A stretch of 64,000 nt of DNA, taken from an uncultured beta proteobacterium (lineage in GTDB: Bacteria > Pseudomonadota > Gammaproteobacteria > Burkholderiales > Burkholderiaceae_C). Below the pieces are notes generated by a model. That model had not been told where the DNA came from. It worked only from the letters and a program-made list of their open reading frames with translations, and did not search any database. Shown here one piece after another: positions 1 to 8,339 of the stretch (within the stretch, counting starts at the first letter, position 1; each line of letters starts with the position of its first letter). The stretch lies in assembly GCA_903832285.1 (NCBI GenBank), contig CAILAY010000172.1:36091-100090 (forward strand), given 5' to 3'. Made by a program: the position numbers and the translations under genes.

Positions 1-98
1 TCTGACTCCAGAGCAAGCACCAATCTGGCAAGCAACTGGGCAGAAGGATCGGTCGGACTCGCTTCAATAAATTTTCGAGCTTCTCTGATTGCGCGCAT
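1..98 (-). CDS. N-terminal fragment of an unidentified protein
   Basis: An open reading frame begins with ATG at 98 on the minus strand and runs off the left edge without a stop, giving about 32 residues that start MRAIREARKF and continue with an acidic, helical, Leu/Ala-rich stretch. The product cannot be named from so little sequence. A strong candidate Pho box on the same strand at 240-257 is the only visible promoter element, so the gene may be phosphate-regulated. The start lacks a clear Shine-Dalgarno sequence; TTGAGG lies just upstream. Confidence 0.45.
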   Translation of the reverse strand, partial: MRAIREARKFIEASPTDPSAQLLARLVLALES

Positions 99-239
99 GG
101 AATAGCCTCAAGAAATGATTGGCGAATGAGCGGCCCGCCAGGCGGAAGACCCCATTCAGAACCGTTTTACCGCCCTCACAGGAACACCATGCCAACTCGA
201 CCTTAGATTTCAATTATTGAATATTTTCGGGCTCGCACG

Positions 240-257
240 GTGACAGATACGTGACAA
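240..257 (-). promoter_or_regulatory. Candidate Pho box upstream of the left-edge gene
   Basis: Read on the minus strand this is TTGTCAC-GTAT-CTGTCAC, two near-identical 7-mers with a 4-bp spacer, the classic PhoB box geometry and one of the best matches in the window. It points towards the partial gene starting at 98. The hexamer at the usual 10-bp distance (CGAAAA) is poor, but an A/T-rich stretch follows a few bases later. The rest of 99-375 holds no gene I can support. Confidence 0.6.
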
Positions 258-375
258 AAATGTAAATTTCGGAACGTCGTCACTCCATGAATGAAGGCGC
301 CAAACCGGGCTGGCATTGCCTCTCGATTTGTGGGTTTTGCGTTGGCCACGCTGCCTGCGGCACTGAGCTTCACTT

Positions 376-1206
376 TCAGTCAACCAACTTCCCTTCGTTT
401 AGCCAGGCGGCAATTCGCGCCTGCGTTTCAGGAAGCCGAGGCAAGGTCTTGTGATTTGCGCCCGGAACCATGTTCAGTTGCTTCAAATTGCAAAGTGCTG
501 CCGCCAATCGGGTGCTGTTTTTGTGAGGAACGCGACGATCCGTGTTGGCCAGCAAAATCATGGTTTCCGCATTGACTCGTCCAGCATCGCCAATGCAGTC
601 AAAGTTTTGATTGAGCAACCAGCACATCGAGTTCAATGGGGTGCGCTGGCGAATCAGGGACCGCACGCTGTCAAACGGCGACAGCAGCACCAATCGCGCA
701 ATGTCGCGCTTGGTTGCCACCGAGATCGCCATGGCAGTACCCAAGCTTCTTCCCATTACGACGGGAGCGCGCGCATGCTCGCCCCCACCTTCCAGGCGCC
801 GAATCTCATCCAGAACCTGTAGCGCATCTGATTTGGCGCTGGACTCGGACGGGTGACCGCTCGACCCACCAAAACCGCGGTAATTGAACGCGTAGACGGA
901 CCAGGGGCCGATGTGGCTGGCCATTCCCGCTGCCCATCCCACGTGTTCATTGCGCCCCCCAAAGTAGACCAGCACATTGCCCGTGCGGCCAATCTTGGGT
1001 CGAGCAACCCAGCCTTCGAGGCTGACACCGGGGGCGACTTTCAGCCACAAAGCATGGACATCATGTTGACCTTCAAAAGGACCAGCCTTCAGAGTCCTGA
1101 TGCGTGCGGCGCGTCCGAATACGAGGCGCTTTTGCGCAACCCAGAAAATCGATGACGTTGCCGCGTAGGTTGAAGCGGCTGCCAGTGCGAAAGCGCCAAT
1201 TGCCAT
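376..1206 (-). CDS. Alpha/beta hydrolase (S33/BEM46-like)
   Basis: A 276-residue alpha/beta hydrolase. An N-terminal hydrophobic segment (about residues 3-22) suggests a membrane anchor or uncleaved signal. The oxyanion-side motif YRGFG lies near 109-113, the nucleophile elbow GRSLG near 152-156, and candidate acid and histidine residues near Asp223 and His252 (in ANHK). This order matches the Ser-Asp-His triad of the family; the substrate cannot be told. The reading frame also opens with TTG at 1209, but ATG at 1206 is preferred. It is the last gene of a three-gene minus-strand unit, 13 bp after the Cys-cluster gene, and is probably driven by the Pho box at 2437-2454. Confidence 0.8.
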   Translation of the reverse strand: MAIGAFALAAASTYAATSSIFWVAQKRLVFGRAARIRTLKAGPFEGQHDVHALWLKVAPGVSLEGWVARPKIGRTGNVLVYFGGRNEHVGWAAGMASHIGPWSVYAFNYRGFGGSSGHPSESSAKSDALQVLDEIRRLEGGGEHARAPVVMGRSLGTAMAISVATKRDIARLVLLSPFDSVRSLIRQRTPLNSMCWLLNQNFDCIGDAGRVNAETMILLANTDRRVPHKNSTRLAAALCNLKQLNMVPGANHKTLPRLPETQARIAAWLNEGKLVD

Positions 1207-1219
1207 CAAGTCATTCGCG

Positions 1220-1711
1220 TCAGAGAGTCCGCGAACTCGCTCGCTGCGGCGCGGTCACAAGGGGTGCAAACCGGATCGGTACCGACTCCACGACAAAATA
1301 GCTCGGACAGGCATAGCGTTCAATATCGTGCTTGTTAAGCGGGAAAGAACCACAGTTGGAAAACCGGCGAAAGGGCGAGTGATAGATCCCGCATTGGTAT
1401 TCATTTTCATCGGTCTGCTCAAGAAACATGCAGCGTCGATCCATGCAACAGTTCCCACATTTTGTGCAGTGCCCCTGAATCTCGACCGGCACTGCGCTGA
1501 CGTTTCCCATCACATCGCCAAAGTAATGATTGACGGGACCCTCGCGCAGTGCCCCGATGTGAATCGCCAATTTTCTGGCGGTGCTGCGGTATTGAAGCAG
1601 GTATTTTTTGCGCAGGAATACCAGGCTTGCCAGCAGCGGCATCACGGGCAGAAAAAGGCAAAGGCAACCGAGATACGCGTTGGACGCGGCCTTGATCAGA
1701 TTTTCACGCAA
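1220..1711 (-). CDS. YkgJ-like cysteine-cluster (CxxCxxCC) protein
   Basis: A 163-residue protein with one N-terminal hydrophobic segment (about 12-33) followed by a cysteine-rich domain. The cluster C82-x2-C85-x2-C88-C89 is followed by Cys94, Cys107, Cys120 and Cys135. This matches the YkgJ/UPF0153 family, predicted to bind Zn or an Fe-S cluster; its biochemical role is unknown. The start is TTG at 1711, supported by AGGAG seven bases upstream; no better ATG lies in frame. It sits between the Mpo1-like gene and the hydrolase in the same orientation, so co-transcription is likely. Confidence 0.72.
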   Translation of the reverse strand: MRENLIKAASNAYLGCLCLFLPVMPLLASLVFLRKKYLLQYRSTARKLAIHIGALREGPVNHYFGDVMGNVSAVPVEIQGHCTKCGNCCMDRRCMFLEQTDENEYQCGIYHSPFRRFSNCGSFPLNKHDIERYACPSYFVVESVPIRFAPLVTAPQRASSRTL

Positions 1712-1762
1712 AACACGTCTCCTGACATTGACGCAGCAGATCCCGGGTAGCGAAGTTCTGAT

Positions 1763-2398
1763 TCAAACCGGGGTGTGTGCTTCGCCCTTCGCTGGGTGGG
1801 CTGTGGGCTCCATCGGATCCAGCTTTTGACCGCGAAGTAGCGCCAGCGGAGATCGCCAGTAGATGGCAACGTTATGAAACGGATCGGTGAGGATCTTGTA
1901 GGCCCACGCCAGGCCGCACAGGGGTCCACGCAGGAAGAACAGGTGCACCGTGCGCAGGGCGATACCGCCAACGCCCAGGGCCAGCCACATCAGACCGGTG
2001 TCGTGCACAAAGCCGCTGATGCCATGACTAGGTTCAATCAGGCCCAACAGGCCAGGACTCACGAACAACAACACGGGTAGCGCAAGCCAAGTGCCAATCA
2101 GGATCGCCTTGCGACGCATGTTGTAGCCAACCTTGATCGACTCCTTGTAGTCGTCGCTCGCCTGATTCACATGGTCGTAACAGCGGGGTTCGAAAAAGAT
2201 ATGGCCAGACTGGCGCGTCACCATGCCAACGAGCCAGCCCACGAGACCGGCTACCGCCGGGTCAACGAATAGCAAACCATAGGCCACCAGAAAACTGACG
2301 GCGCTAACCAGATGCAAGCTCTGGTTAATACGGCTTTGATGGTAGTAGCGATGGTCGTCCCAGCGCAGGATTTCAACTTGCTTGAAAAAGTCAGACAT
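1763..2398 (-). CDS. Mpo1-like (DUF962-type) membrane protein, copy 1
   Basis: A 211-residue polytopic membrane protein. It carries an N-terminal motif HRYYHQSRINQSLH and, later, GHIFFEP, resembling the conserved His/Asn and GHxxFE signatures of DUF962 proteins such as yeast Mpo1, an Fe(II) dioxygenase of 2-hydroxy fatty-acid alpha-oxidation. About four hydrophobic segments follow. It is clearly paralogous to the protein at 13493-14101, which fixes the start at MSDFF (2398) rather than upstream Mets; AAGGAG lies 8 bases before it. A Pho box with TACATT -10 precedes it, in the same geometry as at its paralogue. The family assignment is by motif only; the substrate is unknown. Confidence 0.7.
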   Translation of the reverse strand: MSDFFKQVEILRWDDHRYYHQSRINQSLHLVSAVSFLVAYGLLFVDPAVAGLVGWLVGMVTRQSGHIFFEPRCYDHVNQASDDYKESIKVGYNMRRKAILIGTWLALPVLLFVSPGLLGLIEPSHGISGFVHDTGLMWLALGVGGIALRTVHLFFLRGPLCGLAWAYKILTDPFHNVAIYWRSPLALLRGQKLDPMEPTAHPAKGEAHTPV

Positions 2399-2420
2399 CG
2401 GCATTCTCCTTGTGCCGTCG

Positions 2421-2454
2421 AATGTAGAAATATTCAATGACGAATTGATGACGC
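2421..2454 (-). promoter_or_regulatory. Pho box and -10 for the Mpo1-like operon
   Basis: Minus strand: GCGTCAT-CAAT-TCGTCAT (2454-2437), then exactly 10 bp, then TACATT (2426-2421) as -10. A further related 7-mer, CCGTCAC, lies just upstream. The same -10 and the same spacing occur at the paralogous gene (14123-14156), which makes chance unlikely. It should drive 2398 to 376. Confidence 0.75.
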
Positions 2455-2522
2455 TGTTGGTGACGGACAGGTTAACTACACGGCAAACGGCGCTGCAGCC
2501 GCCTGCTGGTCCGACCCGCGCC

Positions 2523-2545
2523 GCCCTGCTGAAAGGAAACAGGGC
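2523..2545. terminator. Hairpin downstream of the His/Ala-rich gene
   Basis: A short inverted repeat, GCCCTG ... CAGGGC with an 11-base loop, lies just past the stop of the 2553-2945 gene. There is no long T-tract, so it may be a weak terminator or only a mRNA 3' end structure. Confidence 0.3.
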
Positions 2546-2552
2546 AGCGAAA

Positions 2553-2945
2553 CTATCCGTGGGTGACTTCGGCGTCTTCCTCTTCCAATTCCTCTTCTTC
2601 CAGATTGTCGTTTTCCATCACTGCGACTTCGGCATACTGCACCGCGTTGAGCTGGTGGCCGTAGGCCAGATAAGCGTGGTGGGAATTGGCTTGCTGATCT
2701 CCCTCATCGGCAGCGTCGGCGGCCATCAGATGGAATTTGGCGGCAGCGGCAAAGTGGTGTGCGGCCAAACGGTGTACATCGCCCGTGGTCTCAAGTTCTT
2801 CGTCCAACGCCACGTCAAGTTTCTCTATTGGCAACTCGGTGGCAAATTCGACAGGGTTCAACAGTGTGGTTTCGTGGTTCATCATGTTCTCGCAGTAGAT
2901 TTGAATACGGCGACATGCCGCCGTGGCAGCATCAGGGAGTGACAT
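2553..2945 (-). CDS. Small acidic His/Ala-rich helical protein, unknown function
   Basis: A 130-residue protein with no signal peptide. The middle (about residues 56-105) is an Ala/His-rich helical region with spaced HH and HxxAA motifs. The last 20 residues are almost all Glu/Asp/Asn. Similar His/Ala-rich helical-bundle proteins are common uncharacterised proteins in betaproteobacteria; function is unknown. The start at 2945 has AAGG a few bases upstream; an internal ATGATG at about 2884 is a less supported alternative. A single TTGTCAC half-site lies upstream but no full Pho box was found. Confidence 0.6.
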   Translation of the reverse strand: MSLPDAATAACRRIQIYCENMMNHETTLLNPVEFATELPIEKLDVALDEELETTGDVHRLAAHHFAAAAKFHLMAADAADEGDQQANSHHAYLAYGHQLNAVQYAEVAVMENDNLEEEELEEEDAEVTHG

Positions 2946-2984
2946 GAAGCCTTGGTGACAAACTCAGCTTGAACGGCGGATGCT

Positions 2985-4823
2985 TTATCGCAGCTTCGCA
3001 CCCACCAGTTGCGGCAACCCGGTGGCGAGTATCGGTAGCCATGAAATCGCCATGGTGCCAAGGAAAATGGCGAGCAATGCAGGCAACACCGAGGCCGCCA
3101 CATAACGCATGGGTTTGCCAAACATGGCCGAGGCGAAATAGAGGTTCATTCCCGCTGGTGGGCACAGGAAACCCATCTCCATATTGGCCAAGAAGATGAT
3201 GCCGAAATGCACCGGGTCAATGCCATAGCTCAGAGCCACGGGCAGCAACAGCGGAACCAACACGACGATGGCGGCGAAGATCTCCATCAGGGCACCTGCT
3301 GCGAACAGGAAGATGTTGAGAGCCAGCAAAAACATCAGCCGGTTGGGGATGACGCCCTGCACCCAATCGATGGCCGCGTTCGGCACGCCCGCATCAACCA
3401 GGTAGTTGGTCAGGCCCAGCGCCATGCCCAGGATCAGCATTACGCCACCGATCACCTGCGCCGCGTCACTGAGGCATTTCAACAGCACGTTCAGACTCAG
3501 TTGGCGGTGGACAAGGCCTTGAGTCAGGACGGCGTAGGCAGCGGTCAATGCCGCACTTTCGGTGGGCGTGGCCACGCCGCTGACGAGGGAACCGATGGCT
3601 ACGAAGGGGGCCAGTATTTCCCATTTGGCGGTCCATGCCGCGTTCGTTACTCGATGCGTTGCTGCATCTGCTGGCGCCGTAGCGCTTGCAGCTTTGCCGC
3701 CGCGCTTCAGATAACCCCCAACCAGCAGCAAAAATGCCACCATCACGACTGCGGGAATCAGACCCGCAAGAAACATGGTGTTGATCGGCACGCGGGCGAT
3801 GATGGCGTACATGAGCAGTGGCACTGAGGGCGCGAGCAGCACGCCCAGGGCGCTCGCACTCGTCACCAGGCTGATGCCACGCTGCTCATCGAACCCGGCA
3901 TGACGCAGCAGCGGCAGCAACAGCCCGCCAAGCGCCAAAATGGTCACCCCGCTACCGCCAGTGAACGCCGTGAAGAATGAACAGAGCACCGCCGAGGCGA
4001 TCACTGTGCCGCTGACCCCAGCGCCGAACAGAGCCATGAACACAGCGCCCAATCTCTGCGCGGCACCGGTGCGCGCAAAGATCAGGCCAGCCAGGGTGAA
4101 TAGCGGCAGAGCCGGCAGTGAGGGGTTGACGGTGATCTGATAGTGCGACAGCGCCACTGACGCCAAGGGCAGTCCGTCCTGCCAGAACAAGGCGAGCGAC
4201 AAGGCCCCAAGCACTGCGAAGATCGGTGACCCGGCCAACAACACGGCCAGCAACCACAGAGCGAGCGGCCACAGCGGAATAACGCTTGCGCCCCACACTG
4301 CGCCCAGGGCAAACCCGAGCGCAGGGAACAGCGCAGCGCACGCCAGTCGGAACCATGGAGCCGAAGTACAGCGCGCGCCCAGCCTCGCCCCCAGCAGCAA
4401 GAAGCAAGCCGGCATCGTCGCTTGCACCCACCACACCGGAATGCCATAGGCAAGGACGTGCGAGGCCGACATTTCGCTCTCCACGAAGCCCCAGCCCGCC
4501 CATGCCAGGATGCCGCAAATCAGCGCCGCACTGGCCCGAGCGAATACTTGCGAGGCCCATTGAAAGCGCTCCCCGCCCAAGCTGCCCAGACCACTCCCCA
4601 ACGTCGTCAAGTGCCCATTGCGATCGGCGGCTACAGCACCGAACATGGCCAGCACCAGCCCCAGGTGCTGGACCAGTACGGGCGCGTTTTCCACGCCCTG
4701 ACCCAGAAGGGGGCGCAATAGCATTTCGATCAGGGGAATCAGTAGCATCAGCGCCAGCGCCACCGACGCAAGGGCTTCGTCAAAACGCCCGAAACGGCGC
4801 CTCCCTGCCAGCAGACCGGCCAT
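2985..4823 (-). CDS. TRAP transporter fused permease (DctQ-DctM)
   Basis: A 612-residue membrane protein combining a small DctQ-like domain (roughly residues 10-165, four segments) with a large DctM-like domain (roughly 190-605, about 12 segments, with the GGSGVTI and PPAGMN type motifs seen in DctM proteins). It forms the membrane part of a secondary transporter that uses the binding protein encoded just upstream. It starts 2 bp after the DctP stop, so the two are translationally coupled. Fused QM permeases are a known variant. The substrate cannot be read from sequence. The Pho box upstream of tatT suggests phosphate-starvation expression. Confidence 0.9.
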   Translation of the reverse strand: MAGLLAGRRRFGRFDEALASVALALMLLIPLIEMLLRPLLGQGVENAPVLVQHLGLVLAMFGAVAADRNGHLTTLGSGLGSLGGERFQWASQVFARASAALICGILAWAGWGFVESEMSASHVLAYGIPVWWVQATMPACFLLLGARLGARCTSAPWFRLACAALFPALGFALGAVWGASVIPLWPLALWLLAVLLAGSPIFAVLGALSLALFWQDGLPLASVALSHYQITVNPSLPALPLFTLAGLIFARTGAAQRLGAVFMALFGAGVSGTVIASAVLCSFFTAFTGGSGVTILALGGLLLPLLRHAGFDEQRGISLVTSASALGVLLAPSVPLLMYAIIARVPINTMFLAGLIPAVVMVAFLLLVGGYLKRGGKAASATAPADAATHRVTNAAWTAKWEILAPFVAIGSLVSGVATPTESAALTAAYAVLTQGLVHRQLSLNVLLKCLSDAAQVIGGVMLILGMALGLTNYLVDAGVPNAAIDWVQGVIPNRLMFLLALNIFLFAAGALMEIFAAIVVLVPLLLPVALSYGIDPVHFGIIFLANMEMGFLCPPAGMNLYFASAMFGKPMRYVAASVLPALLAIFLGTMAISWLPILATGLPQLVGAKLR

Positions 4824-4825
4824 GG

Positions 4826-5836
4826 CTATTTGGCCTTGCCGGCGCGATAGACCTTCAGGTGCGCAAAGACTTCGTCAAAGGTCTCGGCGGGCACCAGCGT
4901 GCCACGAATGCGCGGATAGAGCTTTTCAGCGAGATCATTCCATTCGCGCATCTGTTCGGGCGTTGGACGGTTCACCACGAGGCCACGCAGCTTCATGGCC
5001 TCGACCGCTTCCGTGACTTCCTGGCGCGCTTTGCTGCGGATCTGCACACCCGCCTTTTCGCCGGCCGCGCGCATTGCCTCCTGCACTGCTGGCGACATCT
5101 CGTCCCAGGCCTTGCGGGTGACCACCAGCGCCCCGACGATCGGTGCCCAGTTGATCTCCAGCATATGAGGTGCGCTGCTGTAAATCTGGCTGGCCAGCGC
5201 GAAGTACGGGGTGGACGGAACCACATTGATCATGCCGGTCTGGATGGCGGGCAGGATGTCGTTGGTTTCCAGCGGCACCGGCGTGTAGCCCAGACTCTTC
5301 ATGATTTCCTGTTGTTCGACCTCCGAACCCCAGGCAAAGAACTTCATCTTCTTGAAGTCATTGGGGCGCACGGCGGATTCTTTTGAAAAGAAGCGGACCC
5401 AACCCGCATCGCCCCACGCCAGTACGATGAATCCTTTGTCAAGAAACTTCTTCTCGATCGCGGGCCGCATCTTTTCCCGAACATAGTCCACCTCTTCCCA
5501 GCTCTTGAACAGCAGCGGCATATTCTGCAGCGCGGCAATGGAGGGCTCAATTTCGCGCAAGCCCACGACCGAAAGCAGAGCGCCCTGCAATTGGCCGATG
5601 CGCATGCGCCGCGCCAATTCGGCTTCACCCCCTTGGCTGCCGTCGGGATACACCAGGTATTTGGCGTTGCCACCTTGTGCGGTGCGCCAGACTTCTCCCA
5701 GTTCCATCAGTTGGCGGTGGTAGAGCGAGTTCTTCGGCGCCAACGTGCCAATGCGCAGTTGCTTGTCGGCCGCGATTGCGCCGTGAACGAAAAATAGTGC
5801 CAGGCAGACAAGGGCAGCGTCAAAGAGTTTTCGCAT
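4826..5836 (-). CDS. TRAP transporter substrate-binding protein (DctP family)
   Basis: A periplasmic solute receptor of about 336 residues. A typical signal peptide (MRKLF followed by a hydrophobic stretch and cleavage near GAIA-ADK) supports starting at 5836, although an in-frame ATG at 5854 exists. The mature part starts with the DctP-like IGTLAPKNS and includes the WGDAGW and related motifs. It hands ligand to the QM permease encoded next. DctP proteins usually bind carboxylates through a conserved Arg; the ligand here is not predictable. It lies between the TatT lipoprotein gene and the permease in one operon. Confidence 0.88.
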   Translation of the reverse strand: MRKLFDAALVCLALFFVHGAIAADKQLRIGTLAPKNSLYHRQLMELGEVWRTAQGGNAKYLVYPDGSQGGEAELARRMRIGQLQGALLSVVGLREIEPSIAALQNMPLLFKSWEEVDYVREKMRPAIEKKFLDKGFIVLAWGDAGWVRFFSKESAVRPNDFKKMKFFAWGSEVEQQEIMKSLGYTPVPLETNDILPAIQTGMINVVPSTPYFALASQIYSSAPHMLEINWAPIVGALVVTRKAWDEMSPAVQEAMRAAGEKAGVQIRSKARQEVTEAVEAMKLRGLVVNRPTPEQMREWNDLAEKLYPRIRGTLVPAETFDEVFAHLKVYRAGKAK

Positions 5837-5872
5837 TGAAATGTTTCTTGTCATAAAAGTTGGTGCGAGCTC

Positions 5873-6742
5873 TCAAAACAGGTCGTCTGCGCTATCCAGC
5901 AGCCATTGCGCTCTTGCGCGCATGACTCCGTTGGATAAATCGCTCTTCGCGGCGCTGGCGTTCAATGCCTGGCGCAGCAATGACTCGAACGCTGCACGGT
6001 CGCCAGACGGCAGGGCAAAACCCTCCGCTTTGGCGACAAAGGCACCGGCGTTCTTGCCTGCACCAAAGGCAATGGCCTGATCGAAATAGGCCTGGGCTTT
6101 CGAGCTAGAGCCGCCCGGGCGGGCCGCCTCGAAACTGCCCATCAAACTGGCCAGCACGCCCTCGCCAAAACCGGGCATCTTCTCCCATGCCAGGGAGGCC
6201 AGTCGAGCAGCCAACGGCAGATCGGCCACGGTATTCGGGTCGTCCTTGGAGAGCGAAATCAAGCCACCCCAGGATGCGGCCGCCCAGTAGGCGACACCGA
6301 TCTGATCGTCGCGCAGGCGCGGCCATCGCGTTGGATTGGGATCGGCCAGTGCTTTGGCGAACCCCGGCATTTGCTGTTCCAGCGCAGCCAGGGCGTGGCG
6401 TTGTGCGCGCCGATAAAGCCGGGCAGCGCGCTCGCGCAGCGACTGCGCCGACCTGGCATCCTTGGCTTCGATGCGTTCTGCCTCGAAAGCGACGAAGGCA
6501 TAGGCGTATTGCGTGAAACCAGCGGTCACCGCCTCAGCCAATGGCAGGTGCCCAGGCGTCTGGCGTAGCACCGATTCGGACAGTTTGAGGTAAAACGCGC
6601 TGGCTTCGCGGGCCAGCACCAAATCATCTTCCGTGGCCTGCTCCTGGCTGGCCAGTTCGTCGGCGACCCCTTGCAGCAGCAGTTGTCGCGTCGAGCAGGC
6701 GCACAGCAGCAGCGCCACAGTCACCAGGAATAACGCCTTCAT
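5873..6742 (-). CDS. TatT-type TRAP-associated lipoprotein
   Basis: About 289 residues. The N terminus is a lipoprotein signal ending in LLCAC, giving an acylated Cys. The rest is entirely helical with TPR-like repeats and matches the TRAP-associated T component (TatT), described structurally from Treponema pallidum, where it forms a trimer with a pore next to the P component. Its position directly before dctP and dctQM supports this. A GTG at 6754 is in frame and could add four residues; ATG at 6742 is preferred. A Pho box on this strand (6777-6794) would control the three-gene TRAP operon. Confidence 0.8.
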   Translation of the reverse strand: MKALFLVTVALLLCACSTRQLLLQGVADELASQEQATEDDLVLAREASAFYLKLSESVLRQTPGHLPLAEAVTAGFTQYAYAFVAFEAERIEAKDARSAQSLRERAARLYRRAQRHALAALEQQMPGFAKALADPNPTRWPRLRDDQIGVAYWAAASWGGLISLSKDDPNTVADLPLAARLASLAWEKMPGFGEGVLASLMGSFEAARPGGSSSKAQAYFDQAIAFGAGKNAGAFVAKAEGFALPSGDRAAFESLLRQALNASAAKSDLSNGVMRARAQWLLDSADDLF

Positions 6743-6760
6743 TTTGGTTTTCACAGGTGG

Positions 6761-6794
6761 AGTGTCGTCACGTCATGTGGCGGTAATGTGACGA
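6761..6794 (-). promoter_or_regulatory. Candidate Pho box for the TatT-TRAP operon
   Basis: Minus strand: TCGTCAC-ATTA-CCGCCAC (6794-6777), then 10 bp, then GACACT (6766-6761), a weak -10. It is back to back with the ugd Pho box 15 bp away, so this short intergenic region would fire in both directions. The second 7-mer is degenerate. Confidence 0.5.
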
Positions 6795-6809
6795 CTCTTC
6801 CGACCTTGC

Positions 6810-6843
6810 CTGTCGCAGTACTGTCACGAAAACTGCGCACCAT
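6810..6843 (+). promoter_or_regulatory. Pho box upstream of ugd
   Basis: CTGTCGC-AGTA-CTGTCAC (6810-6827), then 10 bp, then CACCAT (6838-6843) as a weak -10. The ATG of ugd lies 8 bases after this hexamer and has no Shine-Dalgarno sequence, which suggests a leaderless or nearly leaderless transcript. Confidence 0.65.
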
Positions 6844-6851
6844 CCCGGACT

Positions 6852-8333
6852 ATGAACATCACCATCATCGGTACCGGCTACGTCGGCCTTGTCACCGGCG
6901 CCTGCCTTGCAGACCTGGGACACCACGTCTTTTGTCTGGATCTGGATCAGGCCAAGATCGACCTGCTGAATCAGGGCGGCGTGCCGATTCATGAGGCCGG
7001 ACTGAAGGACTTGATCGCGCGCAACGTGCAATCGGGCCACCTCACTTTCTCCACCGATGCTGTGGCCAGCGTGGCACACGGTAGCGTGCAGTTCATCGCC
7101 GTGGGTACGCCCTCCGATGAAGACGGAAGCGCCGACCTGAGATACGTTCTTGCCGCTGCGCGCAACATCGGTCGACACATGACGGACTTCAAGGTGATTG
7201 TGAACAAGTCCACCGTACCTGTGGGCACGGCCGAGCGGGTCAGCGCTGCCATCGAGACCGAACTGGTGGCGCGCCGCGCTTGCGCCACGGCCATGGCGCC
7301 GGACCCCACAAGCGCTGTCGGCACCACCCCCATGTTCAGCGTGGTGTCGAACCCGGAGTTTCTCAAGGAAGGTGCTGCGGTGGAGGACTTCTCGCGGCCC
7401 GACCGCATTGTCCTGGGCGTAGGAGACGAGCCTGCCGACCAACTGGCACTGGCAACCATGCGGCTGCTCTACGCCTCCTTCAATCGCAACCATGACCGCA
7501 CCCTGGTGATGGACGTGAAGAGCGCGGAATTCACCAAGTACGCCGCCAACGCCATGCTGGCCACGCGCATCAGTTTCATGAACGATCTGGCCATGCTGGC
7601 CGACCGGGTCGGTGTAGATATTGAGCACGTGCGCCAGGGCATGGGTTCGGATCCGCGCATCGGTTACAGCTTTCTGTATGCGGGTGCGGGTTACGGCGGA
7701 AGCTGCTTTCCCAAAGACCTGCGCGGCCTGATTTCAACGGCGCAGGAACACGGCCACAATTTGCGGGTTCTGGGCGCGGTGGAGGCGGTAAACAAGGATC
7801 AGAAATTCGTCTTGGTGAGCAAGATCCTGGGGCGATTTGCGGGACAACTGGCGGGCAAAACCATTGCGGTGTGGGGGTTGGCGTTCAAACCCAATACCGA
7901 CGACATGCGTGAGGCCCCTAGCCGGGTCATCGTAGCTGAGTTGCTACGCGCCGGAGCGGTGGTGGTAGCACACGACCCGGTGGCGATGTTGCCGGCGCGG
8001 CAGGCGTTGGCCCAAGATCTGGGGCAAACCCCGGAATTGTTGGATCAGTTGCGCTTTGTCGAGCGTCCTATGGATGCGGTGGAGGGTGCTGATGCACTGG
8101 TGATCGTGACCGAGTGGAAGGCCTATCGCAGCCCCGACTGGTCGGATTTGAAAGCGGCCATGCGCACACCCATCGTGTTTGATGGTCGCAACCTGTACGA
8201 CCCGCATCAAATGGAACAGGCCGGTTTCGAGCTGTTTGGCATCGGGCGCGGTAATGCGCGCGCAAGCGATGCCGGTGCGCAACGTCTGGCTTCACCGCTG
8301 CATGCACGGCCTGCGCTCTCAACTGAGTCCTAG
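6852..8333 (+). CDS. ugd: UDP-glucose 6-dehydrogenase
   Basis: A cytoplasmic enzyme that oxidises UDP-glucose to UDP-glucuronate with two NAD. The N terminus has the Rossmann motif GTGYVG (7-12). The catalytic region YGGSCFPKD carries the nucleophilic Cys285, and the C-terminal UDP-binding domain has [17 protein letters not shown]. At 493 residues it is longer than the usual ~440, partly from an insertion around residues 142-158 and a C-terminal tail. UDP-glucuronate could feed the nearby glycosyltransferases for glucuronosyl lipids, or capsule. It sits under a Pho box, 6 bp before lplT, which fits a lipid role. Confidence 0.95.
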   Translation: MNITIIGTGYVGLVTGACLADLGHHVFCLDLDQAKIDLLNQGGVPIHEAGLKDLIARNVQSGHLTFSTDAVASVAHGSVQFIAVGTPSDEDGSADLRYVLAAARNIGRHMTDFKVIVNKSTVPVGTAERVSAAIETELVARRACATAMAPDPTSAVGTTPMFSVVSNPEFLKEGAAVEDFSRPDRIVLGVGDEPADQLALATMRLLYASFNRNHDRTLVMDVKSAEFTKYAANAMLATRISFMNDLAMLADRVGVDIEHVRQGMGSDPRIGYSFLYAGAGYGGSCFPKDLRGLISTAQEHGHNLRVLGAVEAVNKDQKFVLVSKILGRFAGQLAGKTIAVWGLAFKPNTDDMREAPSRVIVAELLRAGAVVVAHDPVAMLPARQALAQDLGQTPELLDQLRFVERPMDAVEGADALVIVTEWKAYRSPDWSDLKAAMRTPIVFDGRNLYDPHQMEQAGFELFGIGRGNARASDAGAQRLASPLHARPALSTES

Positions 8334-8339
8334 GAGCGC

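Noticed and set aside
291..575. 94-residue plus-strand frame near the left edge
   Set aside because: Overlaps the hydrolase gene, Cys-rich low-complexity content, no ribosome-binding site.
2946..2970. Possible Pho box before the His/Ala-rich gene
   Set aside because: Only one TTGTCAC half-site; no partner at 11 bp.
3207..3827. 206-residue plus-strand frame inside the TRAP permease gene
   Set aside because: Antisense to a clear membrane protein, no recognisable domain, high Gln/His content typical of a reversed hydrophobic gene.
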